Shown here: piece after piece, positions 1-7,879 of the stretch
Numbering within the stretch: the stretch's first letter is position 1
Layout: every line of letters begins with the position of its first letter
Origin: Amoeboradix gromovi
Taxonomy: Eukaryota > Sanchytriomycota > Sanchytriomycetes > Sanchytriales > Sanchytriaceae
Assembly (NCBI GenBank): GCA_018985225.1
Contig: JADGIF010000261.1
Location: 1-12,530 of the forward strand
DNA: 12,530 bases
Reading direction: 5' to 3'
Notes under the pieces: model-generated
What the model was told of the DNA's origin: nothing
The model's input: only the letters and a program-made list of their open reading frames with translations
Databases searched by the model: none
Program-made: the position numbers and the translations under genes

Positions 1-420
1 TTAGTATAACATTACAAAATGACTCTAGAAAAGAGAACCGTCTAAGAAAATGCACCTTTTGCTTAGATGCTCAAAGAACTCATATATTTGAAAGAGATGC
101 AGGGTCTTCTAGTTTTATTTGAAAAAGAGGAATACAATCAATGAAAGAAAATTGGTATAATAGAAGATCTTTTATTAATGATTTCCTCCGTATGGTGCAC
201 CTTTAAAAACGAGTCAGTCTAGTTTTTATATTTGGTGTCCCATTAATGGTGTTTAGACACCCACTGTGAACTGCTTTTCTTCTCATGTTATAGCAAATAA
301 ATGGCAATTCAAAGTATTTATTAGAAGTGCAGCTAAGTTTGCACAGACTCATTTTCTTTGTTTAGTATGAAATGGTTTCATAGCTCTTGCTTTTTATAGA
401 GGACCATTATAGTCTACTGA
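1..420. other. Gene-free left edge
   Basis: No credible coding region is seen. All six frames are broken by frequent stops, with open stretches of at most about 40 codons. The only local structure I can point to is a small inverted repeat: GGTGTC at 234-239 pairs with GACACC at 256-261, and its loop holds the palindrome CCATTAATGG (240-249). No tRNA, rRNA or snRNA signature was recognised. Confidence 0.5.
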
Positions 421-590
421 CTTGATAAATGTGCATCCATATTCAATCTCGCCCCAGGGTAGTAGAATCGTGAGCAATTTCTGTACAGAGGCAACTGGTT
501 CTCAGACTTTGTGGAATTTCTCGATTTTCTCGGAATCAAGACTTTTAATGTGGAAATAGTAGCTCATGCAGGCGCTTTGATACCACTAAC
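421..590 (+). repeat. Dispersed repeat, copy 1 (inverted partner at 5438-5596)
   Basis: This stretch aligns with the reverse complement of 5438-5596. Shared blocks in order are GCATCC, TATTCAATC, CAGGGTAG, CGTGAGCAAT, a 17-nt exact match TTCTCGATTTTCTCGGA (518-534), CTTTTAA, and a CCACTAA end block. Small indels separate the blocks. Short open frames can be read through both copies (for example HPYSI-x-PQG), but they shift relative to each other, so coding ancestry is possible but unproven. No terminal repeats or target-site duplications were found. I do not recognise the element. Confidence 0.75.
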
Positions 591-1029
591 TTTTCTTAAG
601 TGTTGAAATAGCTATGCATGGAAGCTTTTGTAACTCTAGCATCGTCCTAATCATGTTCAAAAACTTTGCAGTTTGACAGGCTCGAAATCTTTGATCGATT
701 TTCTACTAGACACTGCTGGATGTCCACTCACAGGATTCTTTGAGCTATCTCCCAAATAAACAGCTTTCCATATCTTGTTTGGCTATTGATCTTCTTATCA
801 TGCGCAGGCAAATTAGGATATATCGTTCATGTTAGAAACTCATTAATGAAAATTCAGTTACAAAAAGAGCACAAGGGAAAAGGGTCATAGCTACAGCCAT
901 ACTGTAGTTAGTATCACAGGGATTATAGTTGAGTAAGAAAGTTTTAACTAACCCTATCAACCCCTCAGGTATCCAGCTCATAGTTGGGGGGGCCTATTCG
1001 CGAAGTCTGTATCACCTATTTCTCCTCGT
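591..1029. other. Gene-poor stretch upstream of the first gene
   Basis: No intact gene is seen. One plus-strand frame (about 665-748) reads as a short protein-like segment containing IDFLLDTAGCPLTGFFELSP before a stop, which could be a gene relic or chance. Near 941-968 a TTTTAACTAACC tract lies upstream of CTCAG, resembling a branch point and acceptor. The frame after it is open into the gene at 1030, so an additional upstream exon cannot be excluded. No donor partner was identified. Confidence 0.4.
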
Positions 1030-1983
1030 ATGCAAATTTCTCGCAAAAGTTCAATGGAGTCTACTTTTGCTTGCGCTGTAGATTTCGAGCTAACCAATGA
1101 AGTGCACAACATCAAAATTGCACCGAATTCATCTCTAAGCAATAACTGCGTTATAACCCACGTCAAACCCGCAGAGAGTTGCCTGAAATATTCAATTTCC
1201 TGGAAAAATGCAGAATTTAAATTTGCAAAGAACTGCGATCGCTTCGGACAGCTTAAGGTCATACCCAATCAGCGGATTGCTGTCATAGGTAGAGTGGAAA
1301 TGAACTCAAAAGGCGAATGGCAAATCGGATCCATTCCAGAGACTAAAAGCTTCCTGAAGTGGCTTCATTTAGATATTTTAAGTGGTATACTAATAATACT
1401 TAGAGAATCCGAAAGTGCTTGCAGAAACAGGCTACATGGTTCTACTTCAGAGTCTCTTCCTAATTATACTATTTTAGAGTCTCTACATATACCACCTGAC
1501 TACGAAGGAAGAGACGAAGAAGCAAACGTGGATTTTCTGCCCTGCAAAGTCTTTAAACTGCCCTTAAATGCCCAGCAAAGTCTTATCCGTAAATTAGCAC
1601 CATTTCAACAAACGCAAGGATGGCAACAGGAAGTGCTGTTTATGATTCTTGTTATACTAGTAGTTGTACTTGCAATATTGCCAATTATTCTTGGTGGCAA
1701 GTTCTCATTCTATTGGTATTGGCCTTTAATGGGCGTCGTTGTGTTAATTTGGCTCCGGATAATATTTCGCAACTATGTCACTCTGATTCGGATAGAAAAA
1801 TTTAGGAGTTTGTTAAAGTCCATGAAGATGTATAATGTCTCCAAACTTAACGATAATATTCGCAATTTGGAAGGACAAATTATATATGTAGAGGGCTATT
1901 GTAGGCAAACTCGCTTGACACTAGAGCCTCCTTTTGGTGACGAGGAATGTTTGTATTGGTGGTTAATTGCTGCAAAGAAATAG
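1030..1983 (+). CDS. Two-span membrane protein, tentatively GIDE/BAM-domain-like
   Basis: The ORF encodes 317 aa from the first ATG of an open frame and ends in TAG. An N-terminal soluble part (1-195) is followed by two hydrophobic segments (about 201-221 and 228-246), a basic linker, and a C-terminal segment (about 280-317). By eye, two parts resemble the GIDE/BAM fold of MUL1/SP1-type membrane E3 ligases. One is the stretch with VIPNQRIAVIGRVE, a glycine turn and a following hydrophobic stretch (78-120). The other is YVEG followed by LTLEPP and CLYW near the C-terminus, which looks like the start of such a domain. No RING finger is present, so ligase activity is not supported. It ends 20 bp from the syf1 stop on the other strand. 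The protein could instead be an unrelated membrane protein. The ORF is confident, the family call is not. Confidence 0.7.
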   Translation: MQISRKSSMESTFACAVDFELTNEVHNIKIAPNSSLSNNCVITHVKPAESCLKYSISWKNAEFKFAKNCDRFGQLKVIPNQRIAVIGRVEMNSKGEWQIGSIPETKSFLKWLHLDILSGILIILRESESACRNRLHGSTSESLPNYTILESLHIPPDYEGRDEEANVDFLPCKVFKLPLNAQQSLIRKLAPFQQTQGWQQEVLFMILVILVVVLAILPIILGGKFSFYWYWPLMGVVVLIWLRIIFRNYVTLIRIEKFRSLLKSMKMYNVSKLNDNIRNLEGQIIYVEGYCRQTRLTLEPPFGDEECLYWWLIAAKK

Positions 1984-1984
1984 T

Positions 1985-2001
1985 AATAAACCCAGTTTAT
2001 T
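1985..2001. terminator. Facing poly(A) signals of convergent genes
   Basis: A plus-strand AATAAA lies at 1985-1990, two bases after the stop of the membrane-protein gene. A minus-strand AATAAA lies at 1996-2001, shortly after the syf1 stop (2004-2006). With a 20 bp gap, transcripts from both genes must overlap at their 3' ends if these signals are used. The hexamers are seen directly; their use is inferred. Confidence 0.5.
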
Positions 2002-2003
2002 TG

Positions 2004-4206
2004 TTACTGCACAAATTTTACTCTCTTTTCCATTTTTTGCAACGGATTCAAGTTATCCTGTTCATCCTCGATCTTATTCAGCAACTCGGCTTTTAAATAT
2101 TGGTCCTCTGTATCGTACAAATCCGTTGCAATTTTTCTACATCTCAAATACTCTCGAAATGTATCCTCATTCCCATATTTTACCTCGAAAGCTTGCCAAT
2201 CTTCCCAAAAGTCAGTACATGTCTATTTTAGTGAAAATTACATTTGGATTCGAGAGCTGACTACACCAGCTGTACAACTCTCGTGTTCTGTCAATTTCAC
2301 CATTTGCTAACTCAAATTCAATGAATTCCATACACACCATCCTGGACTCATCATCCAACAAGTCCTCTATAGCTGTGGTATATGCCTGTCTAGTTGAATC
2401 GGCATCGTAGTATTGTCTAGTCTTTTTAATAAATTCTCTGTATAGATTTAACTTGTCACTCTTATTTACTAAAGTAGCGCCTAACTTATACACGTTTATT
2501 GCTTTTCTAACGGTTCCATATTCTAATTCGTACATGGCATACCAATTTATAAACTTCAGGACTTTACCTTTTTCAACTAGCGATATGCATTGATCAAAAC
2601 AGTGTCTGATTCTTTCTACCTTGCTTTCTTTGTACATTTCAACTAATAGTGGCAAATAAGATGAATAAAACTCAGACTGAAATGATTTAAAGGACTGGAT
2701 GCCTCTTTCGTATATGCTAAACATGGCATCAAACATTTCGTTAGAGTGCAAATACACGATGTAGTTCATAAATATCTGAGCAGTAGCTTGCTTAGAGGCA
2801 ATGCATTCTTCGTACGCACTGATTACATGTTCAGAGTCAATTGATTCCTCGAAATCAATAAAGGCATTCCATAATGCAGCACCACTGCAAATGGTCACTC
2901 CTTGCTTATATATAGACCTAGCTTTTTCAACGTCACTCTCGAAGTGTTTAGCTTTGATCATATACATTTGTTCAAGGTCTTTGGTGTTTCTGAACTTGTA
3001 GTTTGTTGCTTCATCATAAACTGCATCGCCACACTCCAAAGCATAATCGTTCCACAGCAAATGAATAGAATCAAGTGGGGTAGCTCTTTTAGGATCTATA
3101 GTTTGTAAAGCTAACTGATAAGCCGGCTTCAAAGGCTTTTCAAGTAACTTTTGAAGTTTTATGTAGTTGCGCCAAACATCGATACTATTAGGAAACTGAC
3201 GGGTCAGGGTAGACTGAATAAGCAGTAAATGGCGCTGCAGAAGATAGTCATACTTGTCCATCCACATTGAAGCGTCATCAGAGGTTTTATACAAGGTACA
3301 TAGCTGCTCCATAACAAAAAGGTATTGTTCATATATCATAATCAGATCATAAACGTTGTTAGTCTTAGTTATGCCTCTATCAAATGTGCTAATACAATTC
3401 TCAATATCTTTTATTTCGATATAGTATCTGGCCAAAGCGTTTAACAACTTGTAGTTGAATTGCTTTGATAGCAAGTCATTTAACAAAGTGGGGATATCTA
3501 TGTAATCATGCAGTTCAACTGTATATTCGCATATTATATGTTGTATAAATAACAAAGAATTTTGATTCGATTTCATAAATCTTAAAAATGTTAGCACTGC
3601 AGTTGGTGTGTGCATCTTAAATAGCAGTGATATGACATCTTCTTTTTCAGTAGCATTGGTTAGTATGTAGTAGTATCTCTGCAGTAGCAGGGCACCAAGC
3701 TGATTGTTTAGATGCTTAGAGTAATCTACAATTCTACTCCAAATGTGTTTATGGAGTGGAACAGGTAGGTTCAGAAGGGCTGAGTTAAGTACGTGGACTA
3801 TAAACGGCGCTTTGTAAGGCATATAATTGATCAGAAAATCTAAACACAAGTAATAGATACGAGGCATTTGATTCAAAAACAAAAAACAAATTTCAAAGTC
3901 CATCTTTATGGCATGCAGATCCTGGTATAAAGGGTTAGGCGGTAGCATCTTTAGCTTGCACTGTAGGTACTGGTACCACAATTTGTAATAGTATGGGCAT
4001 TTAGATAGAGCACGAAGGTAGAGATGCAATTTTGGTATCATGTCATTTTGGTAATCAATGTATCTCAACCAAGTCTTGATATCTAGTGGATTTCTTATTA
4101 GCTGCTGCTCGAATAGCAAGTGATCTGGCTGGATGAATTGCAATGATGGATGCATTACACACGGGAGATTGTTGAATAAAATGTGGACCAAACACTCGCA
4201 TGTCAT
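2004..4206 (-). CDS. syf1: Pre-mRNA-splicing factor Syf1 (XAB2 family), two exons
   Basis: Syf1 is the long HAT/TPR-repeat scaffold of the Prp19-associated (NineTeen) complex in the nucleus, needed for spliceosome activation and catalysis. Exon 1 is 4206-2242 (655 codons) and exon 2 is 2222-2004 (72 codons plus TAA), giving 727 aa, slightly shorter than usual for the family. HAT repeats run throughout. The N-terminal repeat has NPLDIKTWLRYIDYQ (39-53), and the C-terminal signature is YSWCSQLSNPN joined to FWEDWQAFEVKYGNED (660-675). The latter matches the family's CSQ-x-x-[DN]P...FW..W..FE...GNEDT block. Without the 19-nt intron the frame ends 9 codons later at a TGA and loses the last HAT unit. 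Met18 (4155) is a possible alternative start. The gene shares a 50 bp divergent promoter region with the LEA-like gene. Confidence 0.93.
2223..2241 (-). other. Putative 19-nt intron in syf1
   Basis: Read on the minus strand the intron is GTAATTTTCACTAAAATAG, phase 0, after codon 655 (AAT). Removing it joins SNPN to TCTDFWEDW with the same residue spacing as in XAB2/Syf1 proteins. Left in, the frame terminates after nine unrelated residues. It has a GTAA donor, a TAG acceptor and a CACTAA motif as a candidate branch site. Confidence 0.85.
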
Positions 4207-4223
4207 TTTAGAGCCTCTAAAAT
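4205..4223. promoter_or_regulatory. Near-perfect 19-nt palindrome in the divergent syf1/LEA promoter
   Basis: ATTTTAGAG-C-CTCTAAAAT has 9 bp arms around a single central base. It touches the syf1 start codon and lies in the 50 bp separating the two divergent start codons. The symmetry suits binding of a dimeric regulator or a hairpin in the syf1 5' leader. A TATA-like TTATAAATT (4228-4236) lies next to it, towards the LEA-like gene. The function is inferred. Confidence 0.45.
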
Positions 4224-4256
4224 TATGTTATAAATTGAAGGAAGACCCAATTGAGT

Positions 4257-5423
4257 ATGTCTGATAATTATGATGAAGGGTTTACTACAAAAATTATGAA
4301 CAAGGTTAATGAGTTCGCTCACATGCCTCGAGATTCAAACAATGCAAACACAACGAGCAGCACAGTTAGCTCTGGAACAACCAGTACACCTGCTAACAAA
4401 AAGAGTGGTGAGAGATTAACAGAGAAGATGGAAAATACGGGTAAAGATGTCAAAGACAGTGCTTATCAAGCCAAGGAAGATGCTAAGCAAGGTGCTAGTA
4501 ATACCAAAGATAACTTGTCAAGAGAGAGTCAATTGAAGAAGGAACAGGCTGAGAATGTAGCATCTGGAATTACTGGTAAGATTGAAGAAACTTGGTCCTA
4601 TATTACCGGACAGGGTAAATATGACGAGAACCGTTCCAACAATGACTTAGCCACTGATGCGTCTCAGAAAGCCAGTGAAACTAAGGAAAATGTTAAATCC
4701 AAAGCTAGCGGAATTGCAGATCAAGCGAAACAGACCAAATCCAACATTAAACAAGGAACAGATGATAACGATATATCTTATACTGAAAGGAAGGAAAATG
4801 CTAAAGATAGGCTGGAAAAAGACGAGAGTGTTATAGTTCATGGAGTCCATCAAATTGAGGATGCAGTATCTAGCGGTTTGACGAACACTTGGAGTTACAT
4901 AACTGGCAAGACTGGCGAGGTAGGACATGAATCAAATGTTAAAGCAGGACAAGCTGCCGATACTGTGAGAGAGACAACTCAGGGAGTCAAAGACTCAGTC
5001 AAGGATAACGCAAAGTATGCTGATGATAGGGCTGGCAAGGCCATCGACGATGCTAAGGAGTATATCCAGGAAACTAAAGACAGCGCTAGCAACAAGGCTA
5101 ATGATCTCATGGAAAAGTCAGTTGAAAAAAAGGACCAACTCAAAGAATCGGCAAAGGATACAGCCAATCAAGCTGATTACAAAGCGGGCGAAGCTGTAGA
5201 TTCTGCCTATGAAAAAAAGGACCAATTGAAACAATCTTCAACAAATCCAGATCACAAAGATACTATTGCAGATAAACTAGCGGACACTTGGAATAGTCTT
5301 ACTGGCAAGAAAGATGACGAAAACATAAAGATCCACCAAAAACAAGAGCCAATTGAGTATTTGAAGAGGGACGTGGGGCATGTTAATTTGAAAGATGACA
5401 AACAGTCTAAAGTTTTTAAATAA
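4257..5423 (+). CDS. LEA-like hydrophilic repeat protein with W-[SN]-x-[IL]-TG modules
   Basis: The ORF encodes 388 aa from the first in-frame ATG (MSDNYDEG). The protein is extremely hydrophilic, rich in Lys, Asp, Glu, Ala, Ser, Thr and Gln, with no transmembrane segment or signal peptide. Degenerate Lys/Ala/Asp-rich repeats (such as KDSAYQAKEDAK, KDSVKDNAKYADD, KDSASNKANDLM) resemble group-3 LEA proteins, which form amphipathic helices on drying and protect membranes and proteins. Three spaced modules, ETWSYITG (111-118), NTWSYITG (210-217) and DTWNSLTG (343-350), supply its only tryptophans. EKKDQLK is duplicated at 289-295 and 319-325. The stop overlaps an AATAAA. The LEA-like class rests on composition and repeat pattern; the exact family is not recognised. 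A stress-protective role is inferred. Confidence 0.85.
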   Translation: MSDNYDEGFTTKIMNKVNEFAHMPRDSNNANTTSSTVSSGTTSTPANKKSGERLTEKMENTGKDVKDSAYQAKEDAKQGASNTKDNLSRESQLKKEQAENVASGITGKIEETWSYITGQGKYDENRSNNDLATDASQKASETKENVKSKASGIADQAKQTKSNIKQGTDDNDISYTERKENAKDRLEKDESVIVHGVHQIEDAVSSGLTNTWSYITGKTGEVGHESNVKAGQAADTVRETTQGVKDSVKDNAKYADDRAGKAIDDAKEYIQETKDSASNKANDLMEKSVEKKDQLKESAKDTANQADYKAGEAVDSAYEKKDQLKQSSTNPDHKDTIADKLADTWNSLTGKKDDENIKIHQKQEPIEYLKRDVGHVNLKDDKQSKVFK

Positions 5424-5424
5424 A
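5419..5424 (+). terminator. AATAAA overlapping the LEA-like stop codon
   Basis: The TAA stop (5421-5423) is embedded in AATAAA. If this is the functional poly(A) signal, the 3' UTR would be very short, as expected for this compact genome. Confidence 0.4.
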
Positions 5425-5437
5425 AGTTATAGTTTTT

Positions 5438-5596
5438 ATTAGTGGATACTCAAATGCGCTTACTCGTTAAAAGACCTGATTTCCGAGAAAATCGAGAATT
5501 TCCAGAGAAACTAGCAATGCTAGATCTCCGTTGCAGTGATTGCTCACGCTTTCCCTACCCTGAGGCGGGATTGAATAAGGATGCAGATACTTGATG
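5438..5596 (-). repeat. Dispersed repeat, copy 2 (inverted partner of 421-590)
   Basis: The reverse complement aligns with 421-590, including a 17-nt exact block (5482-5498 here). It starts only about 15 bp after the LEA-like stop. A 49-codon ATG ORF (5616-5467, minus) reads through this copy and includes HPYSIPPQGRESVSN. Its counterpart in copy 1 is frame-shifted partway, so I do not call it a gene. Confidence 0.75.
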
Positions 5597-5602
5597 TATA
5601 TA

Positions 5603-5825
5603 TTCCTTGCTGCCATATGGTGTCTATCTATTTCCAAATGACAATTTGTACAGGTTCAGGTTTATAGGTTGGTTTTCTTTAAAGTACCATACCTCGTACA
5701 TGGCATCGAATTTGTTCCTTGGTGCCATGTGGTCCATGTCCACTTCCAAATGACACTATGTACATGAATAGCTCTCCAAATTGGTTTTCTTTAGAGTGCC
5801 ACATGTTGTACATGGCATCGAATTT
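5603..5825 (-). repeat. Tandem repeat A: two 111-nt copies, period 112
   Basis: Copy 1 is 5603-5713 and copy 2 is 5715-5825, separated by one base. By hand alignment 85 of 111 positions match with no indels. Shared blocks include TTTCCAAATGACA (TTCCAAATGACA), GGTTTTCTTTA and GTACATGGCATCGAATTT. On the minus strand both copies can be read in one frame beginning KFDAMY and including KENQ and SFG, but copy 1 has one in-frame TAG. Most of the 26 differences change the amino acid, so there is no sign of selection on a protein. Confidence 0.75.
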
Positions 5826-5864
5826 TCTTGTTTGGATCAGTTCCTCAGTCTGAGACGAATGTAT

Positions 5865-6205
5865 GCTGTACCTGTTAGTTGTTTTTTTAGAGTTGATTAA
5901 TACTTGTGAAAAGGAAGAATATCGAATATTTAAGGTATTTGAAAAATCTGGAAAAGTCTTGAACTTATACAAAAATATTTACAAATTCGCGATAAATGAT
6001 TTATTCAAGAAAACAATCGAGCTGTACCTATTAGTTATTTCTTTAGATTTGGCATGTTAAGGATTACATCCATTGATTCCATTTACCATTCGCGAAAAGG
6101 AATAATATCGAGTATTTAAAGTATTTTAAAAATCTAGAAAAATCATGAAATTATGTATAATACATACAAAGTCTCGGTATATAATTTATTTTATAAAATT
6201 TAATA
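5865..6205. repeat. Tandem repeat B: two degenerate copies (156 and about 185 nt)
   Basis: Copy 1 begins GCTGTACCTGTTAGTT at 5865 and copy 2 begins GCTGTACCTATTAGTT at 6021. Both contain a core of GAAAAGGAA, AATATCGA, TATTTAA, GTATTT and AAAAATCT in that order (about 5908-5955 and 6094-6140). Copy 2 carries an insertion of about 30 nt between head and core. A third partial head may start near 6205 (GCTGTAAATTG). The copies are AT-rich and diverged. No gene is supported here. Confidence 0.65.
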
Positions 6206-6390
6206 GCTGTAAATTGTAACATATCTTCCGTGTTAGCCAGCGTATAATATGTAACATTTTATAGAGTATGTGTTTAGTATCATGTATATAATATTAATCT
6301 ATCTCTAAAGAGATTACTTCTAACGGTCCATATGGGTGCCGATGTGTTTAGTTTTATGGGGTGATAAAAGTTGAAAACATTGTAGCACAT
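6206..6390. other. AT-rich leader region of the coiled-coil gene
   Basis: No gene is visible. This stretch links the tandem repeats to the start codon at 6391. An upstream ATG at about 6356 is followed directly by GGG TGA, forming a minimal two-codon upstream ORF 35 bp before the chosen start, which could dampen translation if transcribed. Confidence 0.3.
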
Positions 6391-7866
6391 ATGTCTAATG
6401 ACGGTGATAACAGCATGTCATATAATACGAAAATGGGTAAGCTTATCGGCCACATACATAATTTAAACTCCATAATTAAAGACCAGCAGCTTCTGATAAA
6501 AGAGAATAATTTGGAATATTTCATAAATAGATTAAATACATTGATTAGCGATTCAAAGCACTTGAAACAAGTCAATAGTAGAATACAGGAGCAGCTAAAT
6601 CAGGTTATGACAATAGTAGATGGTGATACTAAAATGGATCGAAAGCAATTTGCCCAGAAGCTTGTGAAAACAGAACAGAAATACATAAAGAATCTAGATG
6701 AAAAAGACAAGGCGCATGCTGAAGATATTAAGAGAATCGAAAGTGAGTATGTCGACAAGATAAACATTCTGAAGCAACAGCATCTAAGGGATTTGGATTC
6801 TGCTAAAGTTGATTATTCTCGCCATTTTCAAGATACCAGTGTTCAATTTAACCAAGAAAAGACCGCCTTAGATGAAAAGCTGATTCATTTACAGCAAATT
6901 CACCAGGAAGAGCTACTAAATTTACAAAATAAACAATCTGTCAAGTTTGATACTTTAAAATCAAAGTTTGAAGAGAAATATGCGAGACAACAAGAAAAAA
7001 ATGATAGAGCCATAAACGACATTAAGGAGTATTACGACAGAATTACGCATGAACTTAAAGCAGAACACGCTACATACATCAAGGATTTAGAAAGCAAACA
7101 TTTAGTTGCAATGGCAAATATGAGTGAACAGCATTCTGTAGTTCTAAAAGATACGAGTGCAATACACGAATGTGAGTTAAAACGAGAGACGCAATTTCAA
7201 CTTCAGAAATATCAATCTGAGTTACAAATCCAAAATCAAAATCATATTTTGCAAGTGGAAAAACTAAAAAATGAGCACTTCGAGGAGCTTAAACTACTTG
7301 AAGCAAAACTTGTTCATGAAATTGACGAATTAAACACAAAAAACAAAAGCATGGTATCTAAATTTGAACTTGAAATGAATCAAATAAAGTCTAATCACCT
7401 GAAAGAAAAAGATGCGCTTAAATTGGAAATAAATTTATTGAAGGATGCCAATTCTACGCTATCAAAAGAATTGGCCAACAGAATTGAACATATTGATCAG
7501 CTGACTATGGCCGTAGAATCTTCCCATCTACATTTAAATAATGTAGTTTCCAAGAAGCACTCTTTAGAATCCCAAATTGTAGATTTACAAGCACGAGCTA
7601 ATGCGCTTGACCAGCACTATAAGCACTCTTTGAAAATGTTGGAAGACAAGGAGCAAATTGTGCTAGATGGTCAATCTAAGCTAAAATGTGTTACTGAGCA
7701 ACTTAGTGACTCAAGCGGTATCAGAAAGTCATCTCCTAGTCACCCAAGTGGTAGATCATTTACGTTGTTTGCCGAAGACTTTGATTCTTGGATAGAAAAG
7801 AGGGAAACAGAACCACCACTGAACCTGAATCACAATATTTTAATAACAGGAATGGACTTGGATTGA
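6391..7866 (+). CDS. Long coiled-coil protein, function unknown
   Basis: The ORF encodes 491 aa from the first in-frame ATG (MSNDGDNS); upstream codons lack another ATG. Nearly the whole chain from about residue 25 to 440 is charged, heptad-patterned and rich in Lys, Glu, Gln, Leu and His, with no proline in that span, indicating a long parallel coiled coil. The short tail is different: a Ser/Pro-rich linker (SSPSHPSGRS) followed by an acidic-aromatic patch FTLFAEDFDSWIEKRE, which could be a partner-binding motif. There is no transmembrane segment. Long coiled coils of this type occur in spindle-pole, centrosomal, Golgi-tether and transport proteins, and the sequence does not distinguish among them. 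The stop is 13 bp from the end of the convergent methyltransferase gene. Confidence 0.88.
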   Translation: MSNDGDNSMSYNTKMGKLIGHIHNLNSIIKDQQLLIKENNLEYFINRLNTLISDSKHLKQVNSRIQEQLNQVMTIVDGDTKMDRKQFAQKLVKTEQKYIKNLDEKDKAHAEDIKRIESEYVDKINILKQQHLRDLDSAKVDYSRHFQDTSVQFNQEKTALDEKLIHLQQIHQEELLNLQNKQSVKFDTLKSKFEEKYARQQEKNDRAINDIKEYYDRITHELKAEHATYIKDLESKHLVAMANMSEQHSVVLKDTSAIHECELKRETQFQLQKYQSELQIQNQNHILQVEKLKNEHFEELKLLEAKLVHEIDELNTKNKSMVSKFELEMNQIKSNHLKEKDALKLEINLLKDANSTLSKELANRIEHIDQLTMAVESSHLHLNNVVSKKHSLESQIVDLQARANALDQHYKHSLKMLEDKEQIVLDGQSKLKCVTEQLSDSSGIRKSSPSHPSGRSFTLFAEDFDSWIEKRETEPPLNLNHNILITGMDLD

Positions 7867-7879
7867 TAAAGCTAGGTAT

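Noticed and set aside
421-590. Reverse transcriptase fragment based on the PQGS-like motif
   Set aside because: The surrounding residues do not match RT motifs, no catalytic YxDD is nearby, and the second copy does not preserve the motif.
2212-2222. Syf1 ending at the TGA at 2212 as a 664-aa protein
   Set aside because: The last nine residues are unlike the family, and the strongly conserved C-terminal HAT block follows immediately in another frame.
1981-2260. Extension of the membrane-protein gene through a mini-intron into 1983-2260
   Set aside because: The stretch is coding for syf1 on the other strand, and no GTAA...TAG segment fits.
2212-4206. Identification of the HAT-repeat protein as Prp39
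   Set aside because: The N-terminal block and the CSQ...FW..W..FE...GNED C-terminal block match Syf1/XAB2 instead.
5679-5972. A 97-aa minus-strand ORF as a real gene
   Set aside because: It lies entirely in tandem repeats whose other copies carry stops and frame changes, and substitutions show no protein constraint.
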